From the NCBI RefSeq assembly GCF_963169125.1, contig NC_084793.1:233135360-233199359 (forward strand): 64,000 nt of DNA. Reading direction: 5' to 3'. The notes under the pieces are model-generated. The model was not told where the DNA came from and searched no databases. It saw nothing but the letters and a program-made list of their open reading frames with translations. Numbering within the stretch: the first letter of the stretch is position 1; each line of letters starts with the position of its first letter. The translations under genes and the position numbers were made by a program. This DNA comes from Humulus lupulus. Its lineage: Eukaryota > Streptophyta > Magnoliopsida > Rosales > Cannabaceae. Below, piece by piece: positions 47,041-57,611 of the stretch.

Positions 47041-47442
47041 TTTGGCTCCATTTTTTTTTCTTCGTCAAGGCTCCAGTAGGAGGTTCAGTCCGAGAGAGGC
47101 AGTGGTTCGGTCCGAGAGAGGAGGAGGAGGAGGTGGTGATGGGTGTAGCAGGAAGAGAAGGAGAGAAGGAAAATATGGTGGAAAATGAGACAGAGAGAGA
47201 AAGAGATGAAGACTGGTTCGAGATAGGGAAAATGAGAAAGAGATGAAGACTGAGACAGAGAGAGAATGAAGACTGAGACAGAGATAGGGAAAATGAGAAG
47301 GAAAATTTGCCTTTTTTTTTCACTTGCCGCTTTTTTTTTTAACTTGCCGCGTGTGATTTTATTCATTAACTTTATATATACAATAACTCTTTTTAAATAG
47401 TATTATAATGATGTGTTATGGTAATGGGTGTTTGGTGTAGTG
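47041..47442. repeat. Right end of CACTA, purine-rich
   Basis: GA-rich low-complexity DNA with repeats around GAAGACTGAGACAGAGA at 47090-47300 is followed by the terminal part with GTGTTATGG and GTGTAGTG. No gene. Confidence 0.7.
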
Positions 47443-49163
47443 ATATACAAGCATGCCAAATCGAATAATCACATTTATAACCACAGTCATATCCATTTTT
47501 AGGGGTCTGAGCCCCTACCACAACCAGGGTGCAATTTTCTTTCCTCAAGTATCGTGCAATGGAAAATACTGCCTCAAGTACGATCCTGATCCCAAGGCTT
47601 GCTATAATCTAGTCACAACATAAACATCCTCGAATTAGGGAATAACTTCAAATCCCGAGCCTCACCCCAGACTTTACTCATAATATTATTATTCCCACTT
47701 GTCGGGATGTTGGAAACACCTCTCGAGCCCCCAAGTTGGCCACAAAATAGTATTCCTGAACTCCCCGAGCCATAATCCTAAAAGTTAGCAAAACCACATT
47801 TTAGGACACCTGGCACGGTCGCTCTTGCAGAAAGTTTGGCCTTTCTGGGTTCCTGTCACGGTTGTGCCCTCTCCCAGTGCGGTCACGCCCCTTACTACAA
47901 AACCCAAAATTAAAACCAATTCCTAAGGTTCTGGGACTTCAGCGCAATCGCGCTAAATCGTTAGAAACCCAAAAATACCTAAAAACCAATATGCTCTTCC
48001 CCGAAACTGAAAACTGCGACTCCCATGGAAAACCAAACCTGAAACTCGACCCAAACATGTATTTCCAGTAGGCTACAAGCCAGAAAACCCAACATTTGAC
48101 ATAGGTAAAGAACAACTGACCATATCATGCCACAAAAATGCACTAAAACACGAAGAATTCCAGAATTCAATATTTTGAGATTGAGTTTTAGGAACTTACC
48201 TACCAAAATCCAAAAATCAAAGTCTGAATTGTGATTTTGGAACTTAAATCCCTAACTTGATACAACTACCAAACATTTTCCTTCAATAGCACTAGCACAA
48301 AACCTCCCAGAAACCTCAAATCATTAGAACTTGACTTAACCCTATCTCAAAATCTGAGATGAAAACAGAGCTATAAGTTCTTACCTCTTTGATTTTGAAT
48401 TCCCAGAAGCTAAGTGATGATCCTTACAGCTCAATCCCTTCCTTAGGACCTTGAATCTCCTCAATTTTCACCAAAATCCATCAATTTGCCTATCTTGTGT
48501 TTGAGACCCTAACACAAGTTTTAGAGATAAGCTAAGAGGATTGAATGGTGCCCAAGCATGGTGTGCTAGGTTGCTGCTGCTGCCTTGGTCTATTCCTTGG
48601 GTCAAAATGACCATATTACCCCCTTCTTCCAAATTTTCCATCAAAGCCTTTTAAAGGCGATATGGTCATTTAGCCTACATACCACTTCACCTCAAATTAC
48701 ACTCCTAAATTCCCAACTTGATTACTAACCCTCCAAATATGAATATCCTCCAATAATGCTCCACTAATTCCTAACATACGCAAAATTACCAAAATACCCC
48801 TTGGCTCACCTTGAGCCAAGTATAAGTCCCTGTTGTGACTTTTTCACCAAATCGCTCTAAAGGATCAACCTAAGCCAATTATCACAAATATATCCACATA
48901 ATAGTGTGGTCTCAATAACATAACACATATATTTGCAATTATACCCTTAACGGATCAAAATTATGAAAATGTCATTTTTCACAAAAACGGGCCCACAATC
49001 ACATTTAATACACATAAGTGCATGAATAGTTATATCTTAATATAACTCGTATATTTCACATAATCACACATATATTCAATTAAATCCATATATGAATCCA
49101 GTTATGCCCTTCTGACACACTAATCAAGGCGCTAAGCCGTATTAGCAAATTTGGGACGTTACA
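47443..49163 (-). repeat. Solo LTR H, part next to its 5' end
   Basis: On the minus strand it starts TGTAACGTCCCAAATTTGCT at 49163, like the LTRs of B and D, and runs to the CACTA insertion. Together with 35440-36151 it gives about 2.4 kb. Confidence 0.8.
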
Positions 49164-49584
49164 AAAACTATGTTGGCATGTGCCTTGTTGGGAGTTACCC
49201 TTCATTGACCTCTTCCCTTAGTTATTGGCGAGACCCTTGTACTGAATAAAAATCCCATATCAAGTTGACATCGGAGGAGGAAGGCTCGGCTCCGATAGAT
49301 CTCGGTGGAGGAAGACAGCGCGACAGAGTTGTGTAGGTTGGAGTGTTAGACTGTAGGACAGGGTCAAGTGGGTTGGAGCAAGTTCGTCGAGGTGTGAGGT
49401 TATGGAACGGTTCGTCAAGGTTGTTGGGTAATGGTTGGATTGAAGTCTTAGGGGTTGAAGGAAGAAGGACATGAGGAAAAAGAAGAGCAAAATATATGTA
49501 GGAAATAGATTAGAATTAGGGTTTTAATCTATTGACACTATTTAATTACACAGTGTAATGGTTCTGCATTAGGAGGACGTTACA
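49164..49584 (+). other. Short spacer and last bases of 5' LTR of D
   Basis: The right end (GGAGGACGTTACA at 49584) is the end of an LTR because a primer site follows. The LTR start of this family is not found before it, so the 5' LTR of D is cut to at most about 400 bp. The rest shows no gene. Confidence 0.5.
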
Positions 49585-49586
49585 AC

Positions 49587-49599
49587 TTGGTATCAAAGC
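49587..49599 (+). promoter_or_regulatory. Primer binding site of D
   Basis: TTGGTATCAAAGC, initiator-Met type with one change. Confidence 0.85.
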
Positions 49600-50096
49600 A
49601 TTTTAGGTTTATAGGTTCCTGAAGATTGGTTGGGCATGTACAATTGCCGCTGAAGACAAGCTCGACTCAAGGTTCGGTAATTATTTATGCTAATTGTGTT
49701 CACCTGCCTATTTGACATATGAATGTCTTATTGGCATGATAGATTATAAAAGTTAAAGAAATGCTTATTAGCACTATTAATTGCATATAGGCCAGGAAAT
49801 GCTTATTAACACTGTTAATACTGGCATGGATTAAAGAACATGCTTATTAGCATTGCTATACATGTATAAATGCTTGAACATGCTTATTTGCATCATTATT
49901 TTCTTATGAATGCTAGAAATGCTTACTAGCAATATCATGAAGTACTTATTAGCACCATGGATGAATATTTTATGTGTTGGCATGCTTATTAGCATTGCAT
50001 CTGTTTGTTTGGTCTTGGACCACTAGGTGGCAAGAGGTATAGTTGTTACTTGCCTAACGATCAAATTGATCATTGTAGAGTGGGACAGTTGTCAAT

Positions 50097-50655
50097 ATGC
50101 TTCCTCGAAGGTTAGAGGGGTTGGTTGGCCAAGAAATTCAGGTTAGGGAAGAGAATGATCAGGGTCAGGCCCTACCACCAGCTCTAGAGAACTGGCAACA
50201 CGTGCTTGATGATATGCAAGCTAAGTTACAAAGGCAAGAAGATGAGATTCATCTCTTGAGACAGTAGCAGGTTCCAGCAGTGATACAGCCAGCGGTACAA
50301 TTGGTAGTATAGCCTAAGGCAGTGGAAAACAGATGGCAATCCCTATATGAGAGGTTCAGGAAACAACACCCTCGGGTTTTTTAGGGTGGCTTAGACCCAC
50401 TAAACGCTGAATAGTAGATGACAATGATAACTGCCATCCTGGATTTCATGACGGTGGGCGGTAATGAGAGAGTGGCATGTGCCACTTTTATGTTTCGGGA
50501 GGATGTCTGAATATGGTGGGAGGTGGTATCCCTGACCAGGAATGTAAATGCTATGGAATGGGAAGAATTCAGAACTCTGTTTAATGAGAAATACTACAAT
50601 GACACATTTAGAGTTGTGAAGGCCAAAGAGATTGGCAAGTTACTTCAGGGCAACA
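50097..50655 (+). pseudogene. gag of element D, first part
   Basis: It starts MLPRRLEGLVGQEIQVREEN. Core motifs ERFRKQHPRVF, NERVACATFMFREDV, IWWEVV and FNEKYYN follow. At least five stops occur. It ends at LLQGN, where E is inserted. Confidence 0.8.
50651..50655. repeat. Target site duplication of E, left copy
   Basis: CAACA; the right copy is CAATA (59815-59819), one transition apart. Confidence 0.75.
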
Positions 50656-52841
50656 TGTAACATCCAAAATTTTCTAATAAAGGATTAGTGCATTGATTAG
50701 CATGCCGAGAGAGCAATAATTAACTTAGTTGTATTATTACGTGATTACTTGAATTAAATGATTATATGACTAGACATGTATGTTTAAGTGAATTAAATGT
50801 GCATGTGGGCCCGTTCATTTTGTTAAGGGAATATTTGTAATTTTGGCCTGTTGAGGGTGTAAATGTGATTATGTGTGTGTTGTGCTTGAGACCACAACAT
50901 TGTGGAAATATAACTGAGATGTGTGATCCGACGGGTTCCTAGGGAGCGGATTCGCGGAATAGTCACAACGAGGTGAAATGCCAGGCTTGGGGTGAGCCTA
51001 CAGGTATTTTGGGAATGTACCACGTGTTCAGGGTTACTGGGTAACGGGAAGTTATTTAGTGGTTATTTGTGTATGTCGGGATTAATTGAGAATTTATAGG
51101 ACTACTCGAGGAATTCGCGGGAATGTGGTGAATGATGGAATTGCCCTTGGAGGCATTAAATTGTTAAGGGTTAACCTAGGGACATTTTGGAAGCTGAGGA
51201 TAGACTTAGACTTCAGTTAGGACTCTAGAACTAACCAGAAAAGAAAAGAAGAAACCCACCACTCTGTCACTCTCTATTTGGCTCCCACTTTCTCCCTTGG
51301 GGTGCTTGGAACTTTGGTGAAACTTCTGGAGAATAGACTCAGAATTGAGGAAGCTTGAAACTTGAAGTGCTTGGGGTTTAGCTCAGGTCGGATTCCTAGT
51401 CGAGGTAAAGATTTATTCTGACATTTTGTTAGTTTTTTGTAGTGATTTAAGGGTTTTCATGGGGTTTGAACTTTAGGCTTGTTTTGGGGTTTTGGTGAGA
51501 TTATGATATAGTTTTTTGGGTGTTTATACTGATTATATAGCCTTGATATGGATTATGGACACAATTATGGGTTTAAGTTTGAATTTTGGGGTGAGTTGAT
51601 GATCTTGGCTAGAGAAAATGAAAGGGGATTTCTGAGTTTTGGAGCTCGAGCCATGACCCTATTCTTTAGGTGCTGCAGGCCGCATGAACCCAAGAGGTTT
51701 GGGAGCCTCTTAAATCGTCCAGGCATAGCGGTGCAGGTTGAGGCGCGTCGCAGCCCGCGTCCCCTAGAAGAGAGCCTCAGAGCTCTCTGGCTTGTAGCGC
51801 ACCATGGCCCTAAGAGGTTGGGTCGCAGCTCAGATTAAGGTAAATGGCCAATATATTTTTTTAAGCTCGGGAACTCAAATTTAAGGGCTCGGGAAGGATT
51901 CTACTACCTGATTTAGTGGAATTCGAGGTCCTAGAGGCTAGAATATTATTTTGAAGTTTTTAAATTGGTTTAGGGTTTGATGGCTGTTTATCATTATTGC
52001 GTTATGAATAGGTTTTACGGCCAAGGTTGTAGTTTTAGTGATCGTGCTTGGGATCGCACTAGACGGTCAGCTTGGGACAAAGGTAAGAAAACTATTTGTG
52101 CCCGTAGAGCAGGGCATGGCCCGATTATCTGTGTTTTTTTATGTATGAATATTTGTAATTGTTATGCCATGTTTGTGTGATTATGATTGATCGGCGAAGG
52201 TCGGGATCGACAAAGGCCGGGATCGGTGAAGGATGGAAAGGACAAAAAGCATGCTTAATGCAGGCTACCATGGCATGGCCATCGAGGGTGTTGTACTCAC
52301 CCGCTCGGTGTAGACCTTGAACTGTGTGCCTGGTAACGCACCATGGTCAGCATAGGCCATTATATGAATAGTCTGTATCTGTTTAAATGTTATGAATTTA
52401 ATGGAATGAATTATTATATGTTATGTGCCTGAGTTTTCTTGCTGGGCCTTGGCTCACGGGTGCTCTATGGTGAAGGTAAGGGCAAGGGAAAGACCGACCA
52501 AGCATGAGTTGGAGGGCATGGAGCGGCGCGTACATTTTTGGCCTACCTTGCCACCACAGCTTTGGTTGTTTAGAGGAAGATGTTGTAAACAATTGGTTTT
52601 GTTGCTTAGGTCGATTGTACTCTAACTTTTGAGTAGCAAATATATTTTGAAACAATGTTTTGGGATCCCAATGTATCACTTTTATAATTTTAATGGATGT
52701 CCAAACCCTTTATACTTAATTTTCATGAAATGAGTCTTTATTCTAATTTAATCACACTTTTCAATCTAATATCTCAATTAGCAAGCTAATGGCACATTTT
52801 AAAATCACATGGTAACGACTCTAGGGAAGTAGGGCGTTACA
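50656..52841 (+). repeat. 5' LTR of element E
   Basis: 2186 bp, from TGTAACATCCAAAATTTTC to GGGCGTTACA. It has a GC-rich block at about 51660-51800 and repeats around GATCGGCGAAGGTCGG at 52185-52235. It clearly differs from the 3' LTR at many positions, so the insertion is not recent. Confidence 0.92.
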
Positions 52842-52843
52842 AC

Positions 52844-52856
52844 TTGGTATCAGAGC
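52844..52856 (+). promoter_or_regulatory. Primer binding site of E
   Basis: TTGGTATCAGAGC, a perfect match to the initiator-Met type. Confidence 0.92.
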
Positions 52857-53214
52857 GAGCCAAGGTTTATGGCTCCTGGAGATTAACAGAACATGTATGC
52901 TCACTGCCAGAGACAAGCTCGACTCAGGGTTTGTCGGTATTAAGTGAATTATATGCTTAATTGCTTATCTGAGTTTCCATGTTTGCCTGATTAGTATAAA
53001 TAGAGCATCATGAGTGTATATGATGCTAGGGCATGGCCCCTTTGACTATTATACGATTGTGTTATGTGTGCATTGTGTCGATTTGATGTTTGTGGTTGAT
53101 TGATTGGAATGGGAGGTGGTTTCTTTGGATGTTGTTATCGTGCCTGATGTGCGGTGTCATTGATTTAGGGATATTGAAGTTATGCCTTGACGATCAACTA
53201 GATTCAGTGGAAAT

Positions 53215-54000
53215 ATGGCTAAAGATAACAACCAGGGTCAGGACCCTCCACCTACCTCACAAAACTGGCAACAAATTTTTGTAGAAATGTAAGCTAGACT
53301 TCAGAGAACTAAAGATGAACTCTGAGAACTGAGGCGACAGCTCCTCCTCGGAATGTTGGACTACAGGTCCCACAGGCTCTGGCACCAATGCTAGCCCAGC
53401 CTGTGATGGAGAATAGGTGGGAGCCTTTTTATGAACATGACTTCTTCTATCCTAGAATTCATGAGGGTGGAAGGAAAAAAAAGGTGGCTTGTGCCAGTTG
53501 CATGTTGAGGGAAGACGCCGCATCTGGTGGGAAGTTGTGTCCTAGAGGAGGAATGTGACTATTATGACCTGGGATGAATTCAGGGATGTGACTATTATTA
53601 CTTGGGATGAATTCAGGGATGTCTTTCATAAGAAATATTACAGTGTTGCAGTTCGATCTACAAAAGTGGATGAATTCATCAATTTGACTTAGAGATGAAT
53701 GACCGTGACAGAGTACACCTTGAAGTTTGATCAGTTGGCCAAGTTCGCACTGGATTTAGTGCCTACTGATATGGAATAGAGGGATCGCTTTGTACGGGGG
53801 CTGAATGTGATGATAGCCCGGGATGTCAAGACAACACAGGACCCGAGGACTACCACTTATAGTCAGGTAGTGGGGAAGGCCCTTACAGCTGAGGGGGCTG
53901 AAGATCAGATATGGAGAGATGGCGCCACAAGTTGCGATTCTCGGAGGAAGATGCCTCCCTTCACTGATTCTGCCCGAGGTAGTGGCCCCAGCGAGTAGAA
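53215..54000 (+). pseudogene. gag of element E
   Basis: It starts MAKDNNQGQDPPPTSQNWQQ. The segment that should hold ERFRKQHPPTFEGG is shortened (about 53420-53450). TWDEFRD occurs twice because of a small tandem duplication at about 53540-53626. Then come YTLKFDQLAKFALDLVPTD and FVRGLNVMIARDVKTTQDPR. Stops and shifts are frequent, and the zinc knuckle cannot be recognised. Confidence 0.8.
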
Positions 54001-54159
54001 GAGAAAGGTCCCTGATTCTTTTGTTCGTCTTGTTCCATATAGGATGGCATGGGGTGCTTATGGTGGTTGTCAGGGTGTGGGAGAGAATTAGAGTAGCTTC
54101 CCAGAGTGTGCACAGTGCAGACGATGAAATCTGGGGGATTGTAGAGTCAAAGCATGCTT

Positions 54160-54700
54160 CAGCCAGAGTGTTTACTTTGACCCAGACCGAGGCTGAGGCT
54201 AGTCCCTCAGTCATGACAGGTCAGATTTCTGGTGCCGGTTCTTCATTTACTGCATTGATTGATTCAGGAGAAACTCATTCGTTTGTATCTACCAGGGTGA
54301 TAGGTCATTTGTGTAGACCTTGTGATTTGTATGCTAGAGGATTTAAGACTTTCTAGCCAACCAAGGAACTAGTAGTCTCTAGGAGGTGGGTTAGAGCATT
54401 ACCAGTGGAGAAAGACAGTAAGGAGCTTTCTGTGGATCTGATTAAATTGGTGATGGATGACTTTGATATGATTATGGGGATTGATTGGTAGGAAAAGTAT
54501 GGGGTGACAATAGGTTGCAAGCGAAGGACGATATCTTTTGAGCTTGATGGAGAGGAACCCTTCGTATTTGTGGGAACAATGAGTGGACCACGAGTACCTA
54601 TGATCTCTGCACTGAATGCTGGAGACCTACAGCAAGAAGGTTGCATAGGATTCCTAGCGAATGTATTGGATACATCTAGGGACATTTCAGTTGGACCGGA
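54160..54700 (+). pseudogene. Protease of element E
   Basis: The active site is LIDSGETHSF (Asp-Ser-Gly kept, Ala to Glu). Then come ELSVDLIKLVMDDFDMIMG and, after a stop (about 54490), [11 protein letters not shown]. Another stop lies at about 54354. Confidence 0.82.
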
Positions 54701-55600
54701 TGAGACTAGGTTAGTGTGTGAGTTCCCTGTTGTATTTCCAAGAGATCTGCAGAGATTGCCACCACACCGAGAGATCATGTTTGTTATAGAATTTGCACTG
54801 GGACCAGAACCAGTATTGAGGACACCTTACCAAATAGTTCCAACAGAGTTAAAGGAATTGAAGATTTATTTGCAGGAATTACTAGATCTAGGATTCATCA
54901 GACCCAACTTTTCTCCATGGGGTGCTCCAGTGTTGTTTGTCAAAAATATTGATGGGTCCTTAAGAATGTGCATCGACTACAGAGAGCTGAATAAGATGAC
55001 TATTAAGAATGAGTATCGACTGCCCAGGATCGACGACTTATTTGACCAACTACAAGGGAAGATGGTGATCTCTAAGATTGACCTTCAGTCTGGCTACCAT
55101 CAGTTAAGGATTAAGGAGGACGACATACCAAAGACCGCATTCCCTACGTAGTATGGACATTATGAATTCCTGGTCATGTCCTTTGGATTAACTAATGCCC
55201 CAACAGCCTTCATGGACTCAATGAATAGGGTCCTTAGGGATTACTTGGGTGAGTTTGTGATCATATTCATCGATGATATACTTGTGTACTCCGAATCAGA
55301 GATAGAGCACGAGCAGCATCTTCGTTTGGTACTACATCGGCTGAGAGAACATAAGCTATATGCTAAGTTTAGTAAATGTGAGTTTTGGTTGCCCCAAGTA
55401 ACATTTCTAGGCCATATTTTGAGTAAGGAAGAGATTCTAGTGGTCCCAACCAAGAATGAGGAAGTGAAAGATTGGCCAAGGCTGAGCAGTGTACCAAAGG
55501 TTAGGAGCTTCTTGGGATTGGCATGGTACTATCGGCATTTCGTTGAGGAGTTCTCTGGAATAGCCACACCATTGACTGAGATGACGCGTAAGATGACCAA
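54700..55600 (+). pseudogene. Reverse transcriptase of element E
   Basis: [59 protein letters not shown] and the catalytic FIDDILVYS (Asp-Asp at 55272-55277) are all present. A stop at about 55150 lies between the two open pieces (54504-55151 and 55176-55727). Confidence 0.9.
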
Positions 55601-56050
55601 GTATGTCTGGACAGATAGATGTGAGAATAGTTTGAAGGAGTTGAAGCGGCGACTGATCACCGCTCCGGTACTGAGTCTTCCATCAAACAAGGAGAAGTTT
55701 ATGGTCTACTGTGATGCTTCAAGGTAGGGTTTGGGTTGTGTACTGATGCAAGCTGGGAAGGTGATAGCCTACGCGTCTATACAGCTGAAGGAGTATTAGT
55801 AGAGGTATCCCACTCACGATCTGAAATTGGCATCAATGGTATTCACATTGAAGGTATGGAGGCATTATCTGTATGGAGAGAAGTGTGAAATATACACCGA
55901 CCACAAAATATTGAAGTATTTCTTCACTCAAAAGGATTTGAGTATGCACCAAAGATGTTGGCTAGAGTTAGGGAAGGATTATTACTATGAAATTTTGTAC
56001 CATCCAAGGAAGGCCAATATGGTGGCCGATGCATTGAGTCAGAAAGGCTC
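55600..56050 (+). pseudogene. RNase H of element E
   Basis: [55 protein letters not shown] (Glu changed to Lys at the usual acidic place) and [18 protein letters not shown] are seen. Stops lie at about 55725 and 55797-55802. Confidence 0.85.
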
Positions 56051-56299
56051 AAGGCAGTTATTTAGTTCGAGACAGATATTAGAAAGGTTAGATAAAGAGT
56101 TGACGAGAGCAGGAATTGAATTGGTAGTAGGCCAACTAGAAAATTTCCCTCTTCAGTCCACACTCCTTGAGAGGATCAAGGAAACACAAAAAAAGGATCC
56201 ACAGTTGAGGAAACATAGGGAGGACGTCTTAGCTGGATTGGCTAGAGACTTCTCTATTTCAGAGGTGGGTCTACTAAGGTGTAAGGGTCGGATTTGCAT

Positions 56300-57599
56300 T
56301 CCGATGGATTCTGGTATCAAGCGAGAGATTCTGGATGAGTCTCATACTACTCCCTATTCTGTACATCTAGGTATGATGAAGATGTACCAAGACTTGAGGA
56401 CTCTGTATTGGTGGCCAGGGATGAAGAAGGACATAGTGGATTATGTGGCCAAGTGTTTAACCTGTCAGAAGGTGGAGGCTGAACATCAAAGGCCAGCAAG
56501 GTTGTTGCAGCCTTTAGGGATTCCAGAGTGGAAGTGGGAGGATATCACCATGGACTTCATGGTTGGATTGTCGAGGACAGTGGAGCAACGTGATTCTGTG
56601 TGGGTGATTGTGGATAGGTACACCAAATCAGCTGACTTTTTGCCTGTTAGAACGACTTATATGGTAGAGCCATATGCTGAGTTGTATGTGAAGGAGATTG
56701 TACGACACCATAAAGCTCCGATGTCGATAGTGTCTAATAGGGACCCCACCTTCACCACTAAGATTTGGGTGAGCTTGAAGAAGGCTATGGGCTCAGTACC
56801 GCCTATCATCCCCAGACGAATGGACAATCTGAGAGGAAGATTCTGATACTGGAGGATATGTTACGGGCATGTGTGCTGGGCTTTGGGAGATCTTGGAGTA
56901 AGTAGCTCCCTTTCATTGAGTTTTCTTATAATAACAACTATCAAGCGACTATCAGAGTGGCTCCGTATGAGATGTTGTATGGGAGGAAGTGCAGATTGCG
57001 CATTCATTGGGATAAGATAGGCAAGAGGAAATACTTAGGTCCTAAGGCCGTTCAAAGGACTAATGAGGCAATTTGAAAAATTAGAGCTCGAATGCTCGCT
57101 TCCCAGAGTAGACAGAAGAGTTACTCAGACTTGAAATGCAGTAGTGTACAGTTTCAAGTCGGTGATCATGAGTTTCTCAAAGTTTCTCCTTTGAGAGGGG
57201 TGAAACGATTTGGAGTGGAAGACAAGTTCAGTCCTAAGTTTGTTGGTGCCTTTGAGATCCGGGAACGAGTTTGAGAGGCGACTTACATATTGGCTATGCC
57301 TCCAGGCTTATCAGGGGTTCACAACGTATTTCATGTGTCTATGCTCCGGAAGTACGGTAGATTCTAAACATGTGTTTATTAATGAAAACCAAGAGTTGGA
57401 TCAAGATTTATCTTATGAGGAGAAGTCGGTTCAAATCCTAGTCCGGAAAGTTAAATTCTTGTGGAACAAGACCATTGCCTTGGTGAAAGTGTTGTGGAGA
57501 AACAACAAAGTAGAAGAGACAACTTGGGAGCTTGAGTCTGATATGCGGGATCGGTATCTCGAGTTATTCAGGTTAATTTCGAGGATTAAATTTCTTTAA
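56300..57599 (+). pseudogene. Integrase of element E
   Basis: Zinc finger: SHTTPYSVH then KCLTCQKVE. Core: TMDFMVGL and VSNRDPTF give the first two acidic residues. Near 56800 a frameshift removes the third (the plus-strand DNA still encodes QTDGQSE-like residues in another frame). The C-terminal part at 57092-57599 has SPKFVGAFEI and, after a shift, ALVKVLWRNNKVEETTWELE. Stops lie at about 56907, 57076 and 57274. Confidence 0.87.
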
Positions 57600-57611
57600 G
57601 GAAGGGATAGT
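57598..57611 (+). promoter_or_regulatory. Polypurine tract of E
   Basis: AAGGAAGGGATAGT directly before the 3' LTR; D has AGGAGGGGATAGT. Confidence 0.8.

Larger units (their letters stand above)
36152..47442. mobile_element. CACTA transposon carrying gene fragments (Pack-CACTA)
   Basis: The left end is CACTACAAGAAAAAATGC, the classic plant CACTA (En/Spm) terminus. The right end read backwards is CACTACACCAAACACCC. Both have ATAACAC about 25 bases in. The flanks join into one continuous LTR (H), which shows the piece is an insertion. ATAT borders both ends, compatible with a 3-bp TAT duplication shifted by one base. No transposase gene is seen, so it is non-autonomous. It carries exons and introns of MOR1 and of a mitochondrial carrier on the minus strand. 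Confidence 0.78.

Noticed and set aside
47085..47366. Minus-strand Ser/Phe/Leu-rich frame resembling a membrane protein
   Set aside because: Comes from low-complexity GA/CT repeats in the CACTA end.
36152..47442. hAT or Mutator element
   Set aside because: The CACTAC ends and the short shared flank do not fit an 8- or 9-bp target duplication.
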